Shown: positions 1 through 9,258 of the stretch, piece by piece
How positions within the stretch are numbered: the first letter of the stretch is position 1
Layout: the number at the start of each line of letters is the position of its first letter
Source: Thioalkalivibrio paradoxus
GTDB lineage: Bacteria > Pseudomonadota > Gammaproteobacteria > Ectothiorhodospirales > Ectothiorhodospiraceae
Direction: 5' to 3'
Assembly: GCA_011390565.1 (NCBI GenBank)
Contig: JAABSC010000001.1
Location: 124,001 to 188,000, forward strand
Length of the DNA: 64,000 nucleotides
The notes under the pieces: model-generated
Databases searched by the model: none
What the model was told of the DNA's origin: nothing
Seen by the model: only the letters and a program-made list of their open reading frames with translations
Made by a program: the position numbers and the translations under genes

Positions 1-1104
1 CGGGCCGAGATCCTCGATGCAGGCGGGTTCATGACCTTCCACCGTTACATGGAGATCGTCCTCTACGAGCCCGGACTCGGCTATTACGTCAACGGACGCC
101 GCAAGCTGGGCGCGGAAGGGGACTTCGTCACCGCGCCGGAGCTTTCGCCGTTGTTCGGGGCAACGCTGGCCCAATGGCTGGCGCCCGTGCTGCGCCCCGG
201 GGGAGCCGGAATTCTTGAATTTGGCGCGGGCAGCGGGCGCCTTGCCGCAGATGTGATCACCCGCCTGGACGATCTCAGCGTTGCGGTTGATCACTACCGT
301 ATCCTCGAGGTCAGCCCGGATCTGCGCGCGCAGCAACAGGCGCTGCTGTCGGCCCGGCTGGGCGCCGAGCGCATGATGAACGTGGAATGGCTGGACCGGT
401 TGCCGGCAGAACCCTTTCGGGGCGTCATCGTGGCCAACGAGGTGCTGGACGCGATGCCGGTGGAGGTTTTTGCCTGGCGCAGCCAGGCGGTCTGGCAGCG
501 TGGCGTCGAGTGGGTCGATGGCGCTCCGGCATTCGCGGAGCGCCCGGCGCCCGCAGCGCTGGAGCAGGCCGTGCGCGCGCTCGAATCACAGGCCGGTCCA
601 TGGCCGGAAGGCTATGTGTCCGAGTGGAGGCCTGCGCTGGAACCCTGGCTGAAGGCCGTCGCCGAACCGCTGGAAAGCGGCCTGGTGTGGATTGCCGATT
701 ACGGGTTTCCGCGCCGCGCCTACTATTCCGCGGAGCGCCGGGAGGGCACGTTGGTCGGGTATTGCTGCCAGCAGTTGGTGCTGGATCCGTTCGCCCGGCC
801 CGGGCTCATGGATCTGACCGCGAGCGTGGATTTCACCGCGGTCGCGGAAGCCGCCAGGGCTGCCGGGCTTGAGGTGCTGACCTATGCTGCGCAGGGCGAG
901 TTTCTGCTCGGTGCCGGTCTCCCCGCGCTTTTCGAGCAATGGGCGGGTAGCGGCGATGACCCCAGGCGGATGCTCGAACTGGCCCAGCAGGTGCGCATGC
1001 TCACCTTGCCAGGCGAGATGGGCGAACGTTTCCAGGTCATCGTGCTGGGTCGCGACTGCGCGCTGCCACCGGGTACGTTCCCGGATCGCCGCGAGCGGCT
1101 GTAG
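1..1104 (+). CDS. SAM-dependent methyltransferase, MidA/COG1565 family (5' truncated)
   Basis: The reading frame is open from the first base of the window and continues upstream of the first Met at 31, so the N-terminus is missing. The visible part has the family hallmarks: a GLGYY segment, GDFVTAPELSPLFG, and a SAM-binding motif I ILEFGAGSGRLAADV, then NEVLDAMPVE. COG1565 contains mitochondrial NDUFAF7, an arginine methyltransferase for a complex I subunit. Bacterial members are mostly uncharacterised, so the substrate is unknown here. It is followed by 126 noncoding bases and then uppP. Family call is firm; function is inferred only at family level. Confidence 0.85.
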   Translation, partial: RAEILDAGGFMTFHRYMEIVLYEPGLGYYVNGRRKLGAEGDFVTAPELSPLFGATLAQWLAPVLRPGGAGILEFGAGSGRLAADVITRLDDLSVAVDHYRILEVSPDLRAQQQALLSARLGAERMMNVEWLDRLPAEPFRGVIVANEVLDAMPVEVFAWRSQAVWQRGVEWVDGAPAFAERPAPAALEQAVRALESQAGPWPEGYVSEWRPALEPWLKAVAEPLESGLVWIADYGFPRRAYYSAERREGTLVGYCCQQLVLDPFARPGLMDLTASVDFTAVAEAARAAGLEVLTYAAQGEFLLGAGLPALFEQWAGSGDDPRRMLELAQQVRMLTLPGEMGERFQVIVLGRDCALPPGTFPDRRERL

Positions 1105-1230
1105 CCCGGCTGCGCCAGAGCCGCTGCATCTCGGGTACAGTTCGGCGGTTCCGGGCACCTGCCCGGAGCCAGGCGGGGCCGCCCGTTGAATTCGGCGAGA
1201 AGCCCGGGGATCGAACGCGAGGAGTACGCG

Positions 1231-2031
1231 ATGGATTGGTTGCAGGTCTGGGTGCTGGCGCTGGTGCAGGGACTTACGGAGTTCCTGCCGATCTCGAGTG
1301 CCGCTCACCTGATCCTGGTGCCGGTGCTTACGGCCTGGGAGGACCAGGGGCTGGCGTTTGACGTCGCCGTACATGTTGGGACCCTGGCGGCGATCGTCAC
1401 TTACTTCCGGCGCGAGGTGGTCACCGTGACCCGGGCCTGGTTCGGGCAGGTGGGCGGCCAGGGTGCGACCCCGGAAGCGATGCTGGCGTGGGCGGTGATC
1501 TTCGGCACGATCCCCGCCGCGCTGGCCGGTTTCGCCTTCGCCGGCGTGATCGAGGACTCGCTGCGCACGCCGCTGGTGATCGCGAGCACCACCATCGGTT
1601 TCGCACTGCTGCTGTGGCTGGCGGACTGGCGCGGCCGGGGCACCCGCGACGAGTACAGTATTGGCTGGCGTGACATCCTGATCGTGGGCGGGGCGCAGGC
1701 GCTTGCCCTGATTCCGGGGACCTCGCGTTCGGGCATCACCATGACCGCCGCGCTGCTGCTGGGCTTTTCGCGCCAGGCCGCGGCGCGCTATTCCTTCCTG
1801 CTGGCGATTCCCATCATCGCGATTGCGGGCGGTTACGAGACGCTGAAGCTGGTGCGTACGCCGCCCCCGCAGCTGGACTGGGCACAGCTATTCGCGGCCG
1901 CGGCGATCGCGGGCATCGCCGCGTGGCTGTGCGTGCACTGGTTCCTGAAGCTCATCGAACGCATTGGCATGCTGCCGTTCATCATCTATCGGCTCGCGCT
2001 CGGTGCCCTGCTGCTCTGGCTCTTCCTCTGA
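1231..2031 (+). CDS. uppP: Undecaprenyl-diphosphate phosphatase UppP (BacA)
   Basis: Integral membrane enzyme that dephosphorylates undecaprenyl diphosphate to recycle the lipid carrier for peptidoglycan and other envelope polymers. The 266-residue protein has both signature motifs: TEFLPISSAAHLIL near residue 16 and PGTSRSGITM near residue 162, the region carrying the catalytic Glu, Ser and Arg. About eight hydrophobic segments follow the usual pattern and the length is normal. The frame is open upstream to 1186, but the ATG at 1231 preceded by GAGGAG is the better start and matches the family N-terminus. It is co-directional with tsaD, with a hairpin between them. Confidence 0.95.
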   Translation: MDWLQVWVLALVQGLTEFLPISSAAHLILVPVLTAWEDQGLAFDVAVHVGTLAAIVTYFRREVVTVTRAWFGQVGGQGATPEAMLAWAVIFGTIPAALAGFAFAGVIEDSLRTPLVIASTTIGFALLLWLADWRGRGTRDEYSIGWRDILIVGGAQALALIPGTSRSGITMTAALLLGFSRQAAARYSFLLAIPIIAIAGGYETLKLVRTPPPQLDWAQLFAAAAIAGIAAWLCVHWFLKLIERIGMLPFIIYRLALGALLLWLFL

Positions 2032-2033
2032 CA

Positions 2034-2056
2034 CCGGGAACACGCGGCATTCCCGG
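2034..2056 (+). terminator. Hairpin downstream of uppP
   Basis: Perfect 7-bp inverted repeat CCGGGAA / TTCCCGG with a 9-base loop, starting 3 bases after the uppP stop. There is no T-run after it, so it is either a weak or factor-assisted terminator or an mRNA 3'-end stabiliser before tsaD. Confidence 0.35.
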
Positions 2057-2097
2057 GAAATCTCACGTTAGCGGGACCAATCGGGCAAAATGAGAAC

Positions 2098-3129
2098 ATG
2101 CGTGTACTGGGAATCGAGACGTCCTGTGACGAGACCGGCATCGCCATCGTCGATGCCGACGCCGGTCTGGTCGCGCACCGGCTGCACAGCCAGGTGGATC
2201 TGCACGCGGTGTATGGCGGCGTCGTTCCCGAACTGGCCTCGCGCGACCACATCCGCCGGATCCTGCCGCTGCTGCGCGAGGTGCTCGACGAAGCGGGCAT
2301 GCAGGGTCCGGATCTCTCGGCGGTGGCCTACACGGCTGGGCCGGGACTTCTGGGGGCGTTGCTCACCGGTGCCTCGGTGGCCCGGGCACTTGCCTATGGC
2401 TGGGGCGTCCCGGCGCTGGCGGTCCATCACCTCGAGGGACATCTGCTCGCCCCCCTGCTCGAGGAAAACGATCTCGTGTTCCCGTTCCTGGTGCTGCTCG
2501 TGTCCGGCGGGCATACGCAGCTGATCCACGCACGTGCGCTCGGGGAGTACGAACTGCTGGGCGAGAGCATCGACGACGCCGCGGGCGAGGCCTTCGACAA
2601 GACGGCCAAGCTTCTGGGCCTCGGCTATCCGGGTGGGCCGGCGCTGTCGCGTCTCGCGGAGACCGGCGAGGGCGGCGCGCTGCGGCTACCCCGGCCGATG
2701 CTCGACCGGCCCGGTCTCGACATGAGTTTTTCCGGACTCAAGACCGCGGTGCTGACGGCGGTCCGCAAGGGGTGCCACGAGCCTGCGGCGATCGCGCGCG
2801 CCTTCGAGGAGGCGGTGACCGATACGCTGGTCGAGAAAACGCGCAGGGCGATCGAGGTCAGTGGAGCGCCGGCGCTGGTCGTCGCGGGCGGGGTGGCGGC
2901 AAACCGCCCTTTGCGCTCAGGATTGCGGGCGATGGCCGAAGCCAGTGGCGTTCCGGTATTTTTTCCCCGGCCGGCATTCTGCACGGACAACGGTGCGATG
3001 ATCGCGCTGGCGGGGCTGCGACGGCTGCAGGCCGGCGCTTCGGAGCCGGGTCTGAGCATCTCGGCCCGGGCCCGCTGGCCTCTCGCAGAGCTGGGTCTCG
3101 CTTCAACCGGCACCGCGGCGGCCTGGTGA
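2098..3129 (+). CDS. tsaD: tRNA N6-adenosine threonylcarbamoyltransferase TsaD
   Basis: Catalyses the last step of t6A37 synthesis on ANN-decoding tRNAs by transferring the threonylcarbamoyl group from TC-AMP, in complex with TsaB and TsaE. The 343-residue length is typical. Visible motifs are the N-terminal [17 protein letters not shown], the metal-binding HHLEGH near residue 110, VSGGHTQL, and the C-terminal [15 protein letters not shown]. The ATG at 2098 matches the family start exactly. It converges on plsY across an intergenic repeat. In many gammaproteobacteria rpsU lies divergently beside tsaD; it is not here. Confidence 0.97.
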   Translation: MRVLGIETSCDETGIAIVDADAGLVAHRLHSQVDLHAVYGGVVPELASRDHIRRILPLLREVLDEAGMQGPDLSAVAYTAGPGLLGALLTGASVARALAYGWGVPALAVHHLEGHLLAPLLEENDLVFPFLVLLVSGGHTQLIHARALGEYELLGESIDDAAGEAFDKTAKLLGLGYPGGPALSRLAETGEGGALRLPRPMLDRPGLDMSFSGLKTAVLTAVRKGCHEPAAIARAFEEAVTDTLVEKTRRAIEVSGAPALVVAGGVAANRPLRSGLRAMAEASGVPVFFPRPAFCTDNGAMIALAGLRRLQAGASEPGLSISARARWPLAELGLASTGTAAAW

Positions 3130-3130
3130 G

Positions 3131-3278
3131 CCATGCGGAAAATTCGGTATGCGATCGCTGCGCCACGCACGCTGGAGCTGCGTTGGGCGCGCTTGCAACC
3201 GGTCGGCTATTGCTGCACCTGCCCGCCTTGCTCCGGCGCGTCTGGCGGTGCTCCATAGGTACCGGACTTTCCGCATGG
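3131..3278. repeat. Intergenic repeat with ~20-bp inverted ends, copy A
   Basis: Fills the gap between the convergent tsaD and plsY. The ends form a long inverted repeat: gccATGCGGAAAATTCGGTA ending at 3149 pairs with the reverse complement of the segment ending at 3278, 18 of 20 bases. Pairing continues imperfectly inward, so the RNA could form one long hairpin. The left arm and an internal 32-base block (3193-3224) recur with identical 58-base spacing at 24465-24554. It looks like a MITE- or REP-like dispersed element that may also act as a bidirectional terminator. No ORF in it is convincing. Confidence 0.5.
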
Positions 3279-3310
3279 CCCACGAGTGGAGCCTGCCCCT
3301 GATGGCGCGT

Positions 3311-3943
3311 TCAGCCCTTGTCGTCGGGGAGCGGCTTCTTTTCGCCGATGCGGGGTTCGGTGCCCTGGATCAGCCGCCGGATGTTCGTGTGGTGCCGCGC
3401 ATACAGCAGCACGGTCATGGCCACCACCGCCGCAACCGCCCAGGGATCCGGTTGTCCCGCGTAGGTCTGCACGGCATACAGCAGCACCGGGGCCGCCAGC
3501 GCGGCCAGCAGTGCGGCAAGCGACGAGTAGCGCAGGGTGAATGCCGCGACGAGCCAGGTGAGAATCACCAGGAGTCCGGTCAGTGGACTGAGCGCGAGGA
3601 TTACGCCGAGAGCGGTAGCCACGCCCTTGCCGCCCTTGAAGCGGAAGTAGACCGGGTAGAGATGTCCCAGGAAAGCCGCAAGACCGACCAGCGCCACCGT
3701 CCAGCCGGGGAAGTCGCCCAGTTGCATGACGATGAACACGGGCAGCCAGCCCTTCGCCATATCCCCGATCAGGGTCCATGCGGCAGCGGCCTTGCTGCCC
3801 GCGCGCAGCACGTTGGTGGCCCCCGGGTTGCCCGAGCCGATGCCTCGGGGGTCCGGCAGGCGCATGAGCCGGCTGACGACGATCGCCGAGGAGATTGAGC
3901 CCAGCAGGTAGGCCAGCAGGATGCCCATGATCAGTTGTCCCAT
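3311..3943 (-). CDS. plsY: Acyl-phosphate:glycerol-3-phosphate acyltransferase PlsY
   Basis: Inner-membrane enzyme that acylates glycerol-3-phosphate with acyl-phosphate made by PlsX, giving lysophosphatidate for phospholipid synthesis. The 210 residues contain the three PlsY motifs: GSGNPGATNVLRAG near the N-terminus, RFKGGKGVATALGV in the middle and RHHTNIRRLIQG near the C-terminus, among about five hydrophobic segments. The frame stays open to 4738, but the ATG at 3943 has GGGA eight bases upstream and matches the family length. An ATG at 3949 is the alternative. It is transcribed away from bioH. Confidence 0.95.
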   Translation of the reverse strand: MGQLIMGILLAYLLGSISSAIVVSRLMRLPDPRGIGSGNPGATNVLRAGSKAAAAWTLIGDMAKGWLPVFIVMQLGDFPGWTVALVGLAAFLGHLYPVYFRFKGGKGVATALGVILALSPLTGLLVILTWLVAAFTLRYSSLAALLAALAAPVLLYAVQTYAGQPDPWAVAAVVAMTVLLYARHHTNIRRLIQGTEPRIGEKKPLPDDKG

Positions 3944-4054
3944 CCACATGTTCCCATGTCCAGGCTTCGGCGCGAGCGCAGATGATACGCAACCTCGAGG
4001 GTGGTGTTCATCCACCCCTGGGGTGCTGTCGCCGCGCCGGGACGCCCTTCGCCC

Positions 4055-4798
4055 ATGACCGGCGGGCAAGGCCGGGTGCTGGTGCTGATCCATGGCTGGG
4101 GTTTCAGCCGTGCGGTCTGGAGCACGGTGGCGCACGAACTGCGGGATCTGCCGCTGTGGATTCCGGATCTGCCCGGTCACGGTGAGTCCGCCCGCGGATC
4201 CGTGCTGGAAGACGCGCACGCCATGGCGCGGATCCTGATCGAGCAAGTGCCGGCCGGAACCCGCGAGCCGATCTGGGTCGGCTGGTCGATGGGGGGGCTC
4301 GTCGCGTTGGCGGCCGCCGCCCGGTGGCAGGGGACTCAGAGGCTGGCGCTGGTCTGCGCGACACCGCGGTTCACGACGGCGCCCGGCTGGCCCTGCGCGT
4401 TGCAGCCGCAGGCGCTCGAGACGTTCGGGCAGGAGCTGGTCCGCGATCGTCCTGCGCTGGAGCGCCGCTTCGCCGCGCTCTGTGCTCGTGGCGACCCGAC
4501 TCCGGTGGCGCTGCGCCGACAGCTGCTCAACGCCATGGCCGAATGCCCGGCCGGGTTGGAAGCCCTGCGGGCGGGCCTCACGGTGCTGGCGGAGACCGAT
4601 CTGCGTGCCGAGTGGGCCGGGCTGGATGCGCCGGTAGCGGCTTGGTTGGCCGCGGACGATGCCCTCGTCCCCTCGGTGGCCACCGAGCTGGCGGCGCTGC
4701 GGCCGGATGTGCGGCTCAGACTGGGTCCCGGCGGGCATGCTTCCTGGCTCCGGGAAGCCTCGGCAGTCGCCGGATTTCTGCGTGAGGTGGCGGCGTGA
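4055..4798 (+). CDS. bioH: Pimeloyl-ACP methyl ester esterase BioH
   Basis: Alpha/beta hydrolase that would cleave the methyl ester of pimeloyl-ACP to end pimelate-chain synthesis in the biotin pathway. The visible triad is Ser78 in GWSMGG, Asp near 200 in LAADDALVP and His near 228 in GGHASW; the oxyanion-hole motif LIHGWGFSRAVW is near the N-terminus. The 247-residue length is close to E. coli BioH. It overlaps bioC by four bases, which supports the assignment over a generic hydrolase. The start is uncertain: ATG 4055 gives the family-like N-terminus, but GTG codons at 4001 and 4004 lie just after a GAGG. Confidence 0.85.
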   Translation: MTGGQGRVLVLIHGWGFSRAVWSTVAHELRDLPLWIPDLPGHGESARGSVLEDAHAMARILIEQVPAGTREPIWVGWSMGGLVALAAAARWQGTQRLALVCATPRFTTAPGWPCALQPQALETFGQELVRDRPALERRFAALCARGDPTPVALRRQLLNAMAECPAGLEALRAGLTVLAETDLRAEWAGLDAPVAAWLAADDALVPSVATELAALRPDVRLRLGPGGHASWLREASAVAGFLREVAA

Positions 4799-5661
4799 AG
4801 GACGGGTATGGCATCGACAAGCGCCGTGTGCGGCAGGCCTTCGACCGGGCCGCGCCCGACTATGACACGCACGCGGTGCTGCAGCAGGAGGTGCAGCGCC
4901 GTTTGCTGGAGCGCCTGGACTGGATCCGCCTGGAGCCGCGCCGCATCATCGATCTCGGTTGCGGTCCGGGTGGTGCGTTGCGGCCGCTGGCGAGTCGGTA
5001 TCGCAAGGCCCGAGTGGCGGGGCTCGACCTCGCTCCGGGCATGGCCGCGCGTGCGCGAACACGGAGCTTCCGGCTGCGTCGTCCCTGGGCGGTCTGCGCC
5101 GACATGGAGCAGCTCCCGTTCGCGGACCGGAGTTTCGATCTGGCGGTGTCGGCCGCTGCACTGCAATGGGCGAACGATCTCGACCAGGTGTTCGCCGAAG
5201 TACGCCGGGTGCTTGCGCCGGGTGGGCTCTGGCTGTTCGCGACGTTCGGCCCGGACACGCTGAAGGAACTGCGCGCGGCCTTTGCCACGGTCGAGGGTGC
5301 GGCCACGCCGCATGTAAATGCGTTCATCGACATGCACGACATCGGCGACGCGCTCGTACGGGCCGGTTTCGCCGATCCGGTGATGGATCAGGAACCGATC
5401 ACCGTGACCTATGCGGATCTCGGCGGCCTGCTGCGCGATCTGCGCGGCGTGGGCGTTCGCAATGCGCTCTCCGGCCGGGCCCGTGGCCTGTTCGGGCCGC
5501 GTCGGCTGCGCGCCGTGGCTGAGGCCTACGCATCCCAACACGGACAGCAGGGACGTTTACCGGCTTCCTGGGAAGTGGTTTATGGTCATGCTTGGGTGCC
5601 CGACGCACCCCCGCCAACGCGCACACCCGGGCATTTCATTCCGATCCGGCAGGAGCGCTGA
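4795..5661 (+). CDS. bioC: Malonyl-ACP O-methyltransferase BioC
   Basis: SAM-dependent methyltransferase that caps malonyl-ACP as its methyl ester, so that fatty acid synthase can build the pimeloyl chain for biotin. The N-terminal signature VRQAFDRAAPDYDTHAVLQ is typical of BioC. It is followed by SAM motif I IIDLGCGPGGALRPL and by ADMEQLPFADRSFDLAVS. The 288 residues are slightly longer than E. coli BioC. The GTG start overlaps the bioH stop (GTGA), implying translational coupling. No other biotin gene is in the window. Confidence 0.93.
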   Translation: MKDGYGIDKRRVRQAFDRAAPDYDTHAVLQQEVQRRLLERLDWIRLEPRRIIDLGCGPGGALRPLASRYRKARVAGLDLAPGMAARARTRSFRLRRPWAVCADMEQLPFADRSFDLAVSAAALQWANDLDQVFAEVRRVLAPGGLWLFATFGPDTLKELRAAFATVEGAATPHVNAFIDMHDIGDALVRAGFADPVMDQEPITVTYADLGGLLRDLRGVGVRNALSGRARGLFGPRRLRAVAEAYASQHGQQGRLPASWEVVYGHAWVPDAPPPTRTPGHFIPIRQER

Positions 5662-5796
5662 TCGGCTTGCGGCAGGGCAGGGGTCCGCCGCACACACTGC
5701 GCAGGATTTGCTTTTTTCTGGTGGGTTCTTGGGGTAAAGTTCACGTCCCGGTGCGCCGGGCAGACCGTGTTCCCCGCAGGCAAGGTGGAAATCAAC

Positions 5797-7281
5797 ATGT
5801 CGCAAACTGCAGCAACCGCCGGGTCCGTGCCGGCTTCGACGGCTGTTCCTTCCGAACAGTATAACTACGAAATCGTCAAGAAATTCTCGATCGCGGCGGT
5901 CATCTGGGGCGTGCTCGGGATGGCGGCCGGTGTCTGGATCGCCTCGCAGCTGGCGTGGCCGTTTCTGAATTTCGACATCGCGCAGATCACCTTTGGCCGC
6001 TTCCGGCCGGTGCACACGACGCTGGTGATCTTCGGTTTCGGCGGCAACGCCCTGTTCGCGACGTCCTACTACATCATCCAGCGCACCTGCCAGACGCGGT
6101 TGTACAGTGACCGGCTCTCGCTCTTCACCTTCTACGGCTGGAACCTGGCCCTGATCCTGGGTGTGTTCACCTACATGGCCGGGATCACGCAGGGCCGTGA
6201 GTACGCGGAATTCAACTGGCAGATCGACATCCTGATCGCCATCACCTGGATCGTCTACTTCTGGGTCTTCCTGATGACCCTGCTGCGCCGCAGCCAGCCG
6301 CACATCTACGTCGCGAACTGGTTCTTCATGGCGTTCATCCTGGCCACCGCGCTGCTGCACATCTTCAACAACCTTCAGGTGCCGTTGAGTCTGACCAGCC
6401 CCCATTCCTATTCGCTCTTCTCCGGCGTTCAGGACGCGATGACCCAGTGGTGGTACGGCCACAACGCGGTGGGCTTCTTCCTCACGGCGGCCTTCCTCGG
6501 GATGATGTACTACTTCGTGCCGAAGCAGGCCGGGCGTCCGATCTACTCCTACAAGCTCTCGATCATCCACTTCTGGGCGCTGGTGTTCCTGTACATGTGG
6601 GTGGGCGCGCATCACCTGCACTGGACCGCGCTGCCCGACTGGGTGTCCACGCTGGCGGCGACCTTCTCCATCCTGCTCCTGCTGCCCTCCTGGGGCGGCA
6701 TGATCAACGGGATCATGACCCTGTCCGGGGCCTGGGACAAACTGCGCACCGACCCGATCATGCTGTTCCTGATCACCGCCCTGTCGTTCTACGGGATGTC
6801 CACCTTCGAGGGGCCGATGATGTCCCTGAAGAGCGTGAACGCGCTGTCGCACTACACCGACTGGACCGTCGGCCACGTACACTCCGGCGCACTCGGCTGG
6901 GTGGCGATGATCACCTTCGGTTCCCTGTATCACCTGATCCCGCGGCTGTGGAACACGAAGATCTACAGCCTGCGCCTGATCTACATCCACTTCTTCCTGG
7001 CGACGATCGGAATCGTGCTGTACATCGTCTCCATGTGGGTGGCCGGAATCGGCCAGGGCCTGATGCTCCGCGCCTTCGACGAGTACGGCAACCTCGCCTA
7101 CACCTTCACCGAGTCGGTGGTGTTCCTGCACAAGCCCTACATGGTGCGGGCGATCGGCGGCGGATTCTTCCTGCTCGGCATGCTCATCATGGCCTTCAAC
7201 GTCGCCATGACCATCCTTACCGCGAAGCGTACGGTCCCGGTGGCGGATGAATCCCGCGCCACCGCCGCCTCCGCGTCCTGA
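5797..7281 (+). CDS. ccoN: cbb3-type cytochrome c oxidase subunit I CcoN
   Basis: Catalytic membrane subunit of the high-affinity cbb3 terminal oxidase, carrying heme b, heme b3 and CuB and coupling O2 reduction to proton pumping. The 494 residues show about 12 transmembrane helices and the conserved His segments [41 protein letters not shown] and [11 protein letters not shown], which supply heme and CuB ligands. The frame is open from GTG 5767, but ATG 5797 with AAGGTGGA upstream is preferred. It is first in ccoNOQP-ccoG-fixH-ccoI-ccoS. The 135-base leader shows no FNR-type palindrome. Confidence 0.98.
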   Translation: MSQTAATAGSVPASTAVPSEQYNYEIVKKFSIAAVIWGVLGMAAGVWIASQLAWPFLNFDIAQITFGRFRPVHTTLVIFGFGGNALFATSYYIIQRTCQTRLYSDRLSLFTFYGWNLALILGVFTYMAGITQGREYAEFNWQIDILIAITWIVYFWVFLMTLLRRSQPHIYVANWFFMAFILATALLHIFNNLQVPLSLTSPHSYSLFSGVQDAMTQWWYGHNAVGFFLTAAFLGMMYYFVPKQAGRPIYSYKLSIIHFWALVFLYMWVGAHHLHWTALPDWVSTLAATFSILLLLPSWGGMINGIMTLSGAWDKLRTDPIMLFLITALSFYGMSTFEGPMMSLKSVNALSHYTDWTVGHVHSGALGWVAMITFGSLYHLIPRLWNTKIYSLRLIYIHFFLATIGIVLYIVSMWVAGIGQGLMLRAFDEYGNLAYTFTESVVFLHKPYMVRAIGGGFFLLGMLIMAFNVAMTILTAKRTVPVADESRATAASAS

Positions 7282-7298
7282 GTTGGAGTTTCCAGACC

Positions 7299-8033
7299 AT
7301 GAAGCATGAAAGCGTCGAGACCAATGCCGGCCTGCTGATCATCCTGACCCTGGCGGTGATCAGCATCGGCGGCCTGGTCGAAATCGTGCCGCTGTTCTAC
7401 ATCAACGACACCATCGAGGAAGTCGAGGGCGTGCGCCCCTACACGCCGCTGGAGCAGCGCGGCCGCGACCTCTACGTGCGCGAGGGCTGCTATACCTGCC
7501 ATTCGCAGATGGTGCGCCCGTTCCGCGACGAGATGCTTCGCTACGGACACTATTCGCTGGCCGCCGAGTCGCAGTACGATCACCCGTTCCAGTGGGGTTC
7601 CAAGCGCACCGGCCCGGATCTGGCCCGCGTGGGTGGCAAGTACTCCAACGAATGGCAGGTACAGCACCTGATCCAGCCGAAGTCGCTGGTGCCCGAGTCG
7701 ATCATGCCCGGGTATCCGTGGCTGGCCGCCAATCGGCTCGACTACTCCGATATCGAGCAGCGCATGATTGCACTCAAGCGTGTCGGCGTGCCCTACTCGA
7801 TCAATCAGGAAGAGTTCGCGGCGAACGTGGAGCGCTTCGGCGAAGACGTCGCAATGATGCTCGACATCAACCGGGCGGAGGAGAACCTGATCGCGCAGGC
7901 GCAGCGAGAGAATTTCGACGGCGACAGCACCTTCATCTCGGAGATGGATGCCATCGTCGCGTACCTGCAGGTTCTCGGTACGATGGTTGATTTCAATGAA
8001 TACTCCGCAGGTCATTTTGCCGAGTTCCGCTAG
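7299..8033 (+). CDS. ccoO: cbb3 oxidase subunit II CcoO (mono-heme cytochrome c)
   Basis: Membrane-anchored mono-heme c subunit that passes electrons from CcoP to CcoN. The 244 residues have one N-terminal transmembrane anchor (about 10-32) and a single heme site [15 protein letters not shown] near residue 66. The usual [25 protein letters not shown] stretch follows the heme site. Met ligand candidates lie in SIMPGYPWL. It starts 17 bases after ccoN and its length is normal for the family. Confidence 0.97.
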   Translation: MKHESVETNAGLLIILTLAVISIGGLVEIVPLFYINDTIEEVEGVRPYTPLEQRGRDLYVREGCYTCHSQMVRPFRDEMLRYGHYSLAAESQYDHPFQWGSKRTGPDLARVGGKYSNEWQVQHLIQPKSLVPESIMPGYPWLAANRLDYSDIEQRMIALKRVGVPYSINQEEFAANVERFGEDVAMMLDINRAEENLIAQAQRENFDGDSTFISEMDAIVAYLQVLGTMVDFNEYSAGHFAEFR

Positions 8034-8062
8034 GCGGAGCGGCGGCGTGGAGTGAACACGGA

Positions 8063-8284
8063 ATGACCGAACTCTGGAGCTGGATCACGGATCTGGGAAA
8101 CAGCAAGATCATTGCCCTGCTCCTGTTCATGGGGACGTTCGTGGCGATCGTGATCTACCTGTTTTCCAGCCGCCGGCGTTCCACCCGCTTCGAGTCGTAC
8201 CGCTACATTCCGCTGGATGACGAGGATTCCCCGCTGGATCCGAATACCGGGTCCGGCGATCGCAACAAGGGCGAAAGGTCATGA
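8063..8284 (+). CDS. ccoQ: cbb3 oxidase subunit CcoQ (FixQ)
   Basis: A 73-residue single-span membrane protein between ccoO and ccoP, the usual ccoQ position. One helix spans about residues 14-33 (IIALLLFMGTFVAIVIYLF), then a basic SSRRRSTRFESYRYIPLDDE stretch and a polar tail. CcoQ stabilises the association of CcoP with the CcoNO core. Its stop overlaps the ccoP start (ATGA). Assignment rests on position and topology, as the family is poorly conserved. Confidence 0.9.
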   Translation: MTELWSWITDLGNSKIIALLLFMGTFVAIVIYLFSSRRRSTRFESYRYIPLDDEDSPLDPNTGSGDRNKGERS

Positions 8285-9210
8285 GCACGAACGAAAACCC
8301 GAGCAAGAAGCCAGGACAGGTCGAAACGACCGGTCACGTCTGGGACTCGAACCTGCAGGAGTACAACAACCCGTTGCCTCGCTGGTGGCTCTGGGGTTTC
8401 TACGCGACCGTGGTCTTCGCGCTGGTGTACTGGGTCCTGTATCCGGCCTGGCCCGTGGGCGGATCCTTCACCAAGGGCGTGAACACCATCACGTTCATGC
8501 AGGATGGCGAGGAGGTCACGACGCACTGGAATACCCGCTCGCTGTTCGCCCGCGAGATGCAGAGCGGCAAGCAAGCAGTGCGCCAGCGCGAGATGCTCGA
8601 GCAGGTCGGCGCCATGGAGTACGAGACTTTGTTGGCCGACGTGGAAGCCATGAGTTTCGTGAACGCGTACGCCAAGGGGGCTTTCGGCACCTGGTGTGCG
8701 GCCTGCCATCAGACCGGCGGCGGCGGCGTCATCGGGCAGTACCCGAACCTGCGCGACGACCACTGGCTCTGGGGCGGCACCACCGAACGGATCGAGGAAA
8801 CGCTGGTGCTGGGCCGGAACGGCTACATGCCGGCTTACCGGGAGTCCCTGGACGGGCAGCAGCTCGAACAGGTCGCCTCGTACGTGCTGTCGCTGAACGG
8901 GTTTGCGATGAACGACACCGACGTCGCGGCCGGCGGGGAGATCTTCAACGGGTATCTGGGCGGCTGTTACCAGTGCCACGGAGCCGATGCCGCGGGTCTG
9001 GACTCGCAGGGCGCGCCCAACCTGAGCAACAACATCTGGGGTCTGGTCGACGTCCCGGGCGCGGCAAATGACGAGGAGCGGGTGGCTCGGGTGGCGCGCT
9101 TCGTACACCAGGGCGTGCAGCGCCAGATGCCTGCGTTCGCGGACCGGCTGTCGCCGACCGAAATCCGTGTGCTGACCGCTTATGTGCATTCGCTGGGAGG
9201 CGGCCAGTAG
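8281..9210 (+). CDS. ccoP: cbb3 oxidase subunit III CcoP (di-heme cytochrome c)
   Basis: Di-heme c subunit that accepts electrons from soluble cytochromes and hands them to CcoO. The 309 residues contain an N-terminal CcoP signature (TGHVWDSNLQEYNNPLPRWW), a transmembrane anchor near 38-58 and two heme c motifs, CAACHQTGGGG near residue 140 and CYQCHGADAAG near 227, each with downstream Met. It is coupled to ccoQ by an ATGA overlap and is the last structural subunit of the operon. Confidence 0.97.
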   Translation: MSTNENPSKKPGQVETTGHVWDSNLQEYNNPLPRWWLWGFYATVVFALVYWVLYPAWPVGGSFTKGVNTITFMQDGEEVTTHWNTRSLFAREMQSGKQAVRQREMLEQVGAMEYETLLADVEAMSFVNAYAKGAFGTWCAACHQTGGGGVIGQYPNLRDDHWLWGGTTERIEETLVLGRNGYMPAYRESLDGQQLEQVASYVLSLNGFAMNDTDVAAGGEIFNGYLGGCYQCHGADAAGLDSQGAPNLSNNIWGLVDVPGAANDEERVARVARFVHQGVQRQMPAFADRLSPTEIRVLTAYVHSLGGGQ

Positions 9211-9258
9211 CCGTTCTGGCTACCGCTGTCGGGCGATCGGCCCGCCAGCGAGCGCATC

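Noticed and set aside
3944..4738. N-terminal extension of PlsY
   Set aside because: The frame is open but the added residues are antisense to bioH and not like PlsY, and a good ribosome site selects ATG 3943.
5662..5796. FNR/ANR box upstream of ccoN
   Set aside because: cbb3 operons are often FNR-controlled, but no TTGAT-N4-ATCAA palindrome is present in the leader.
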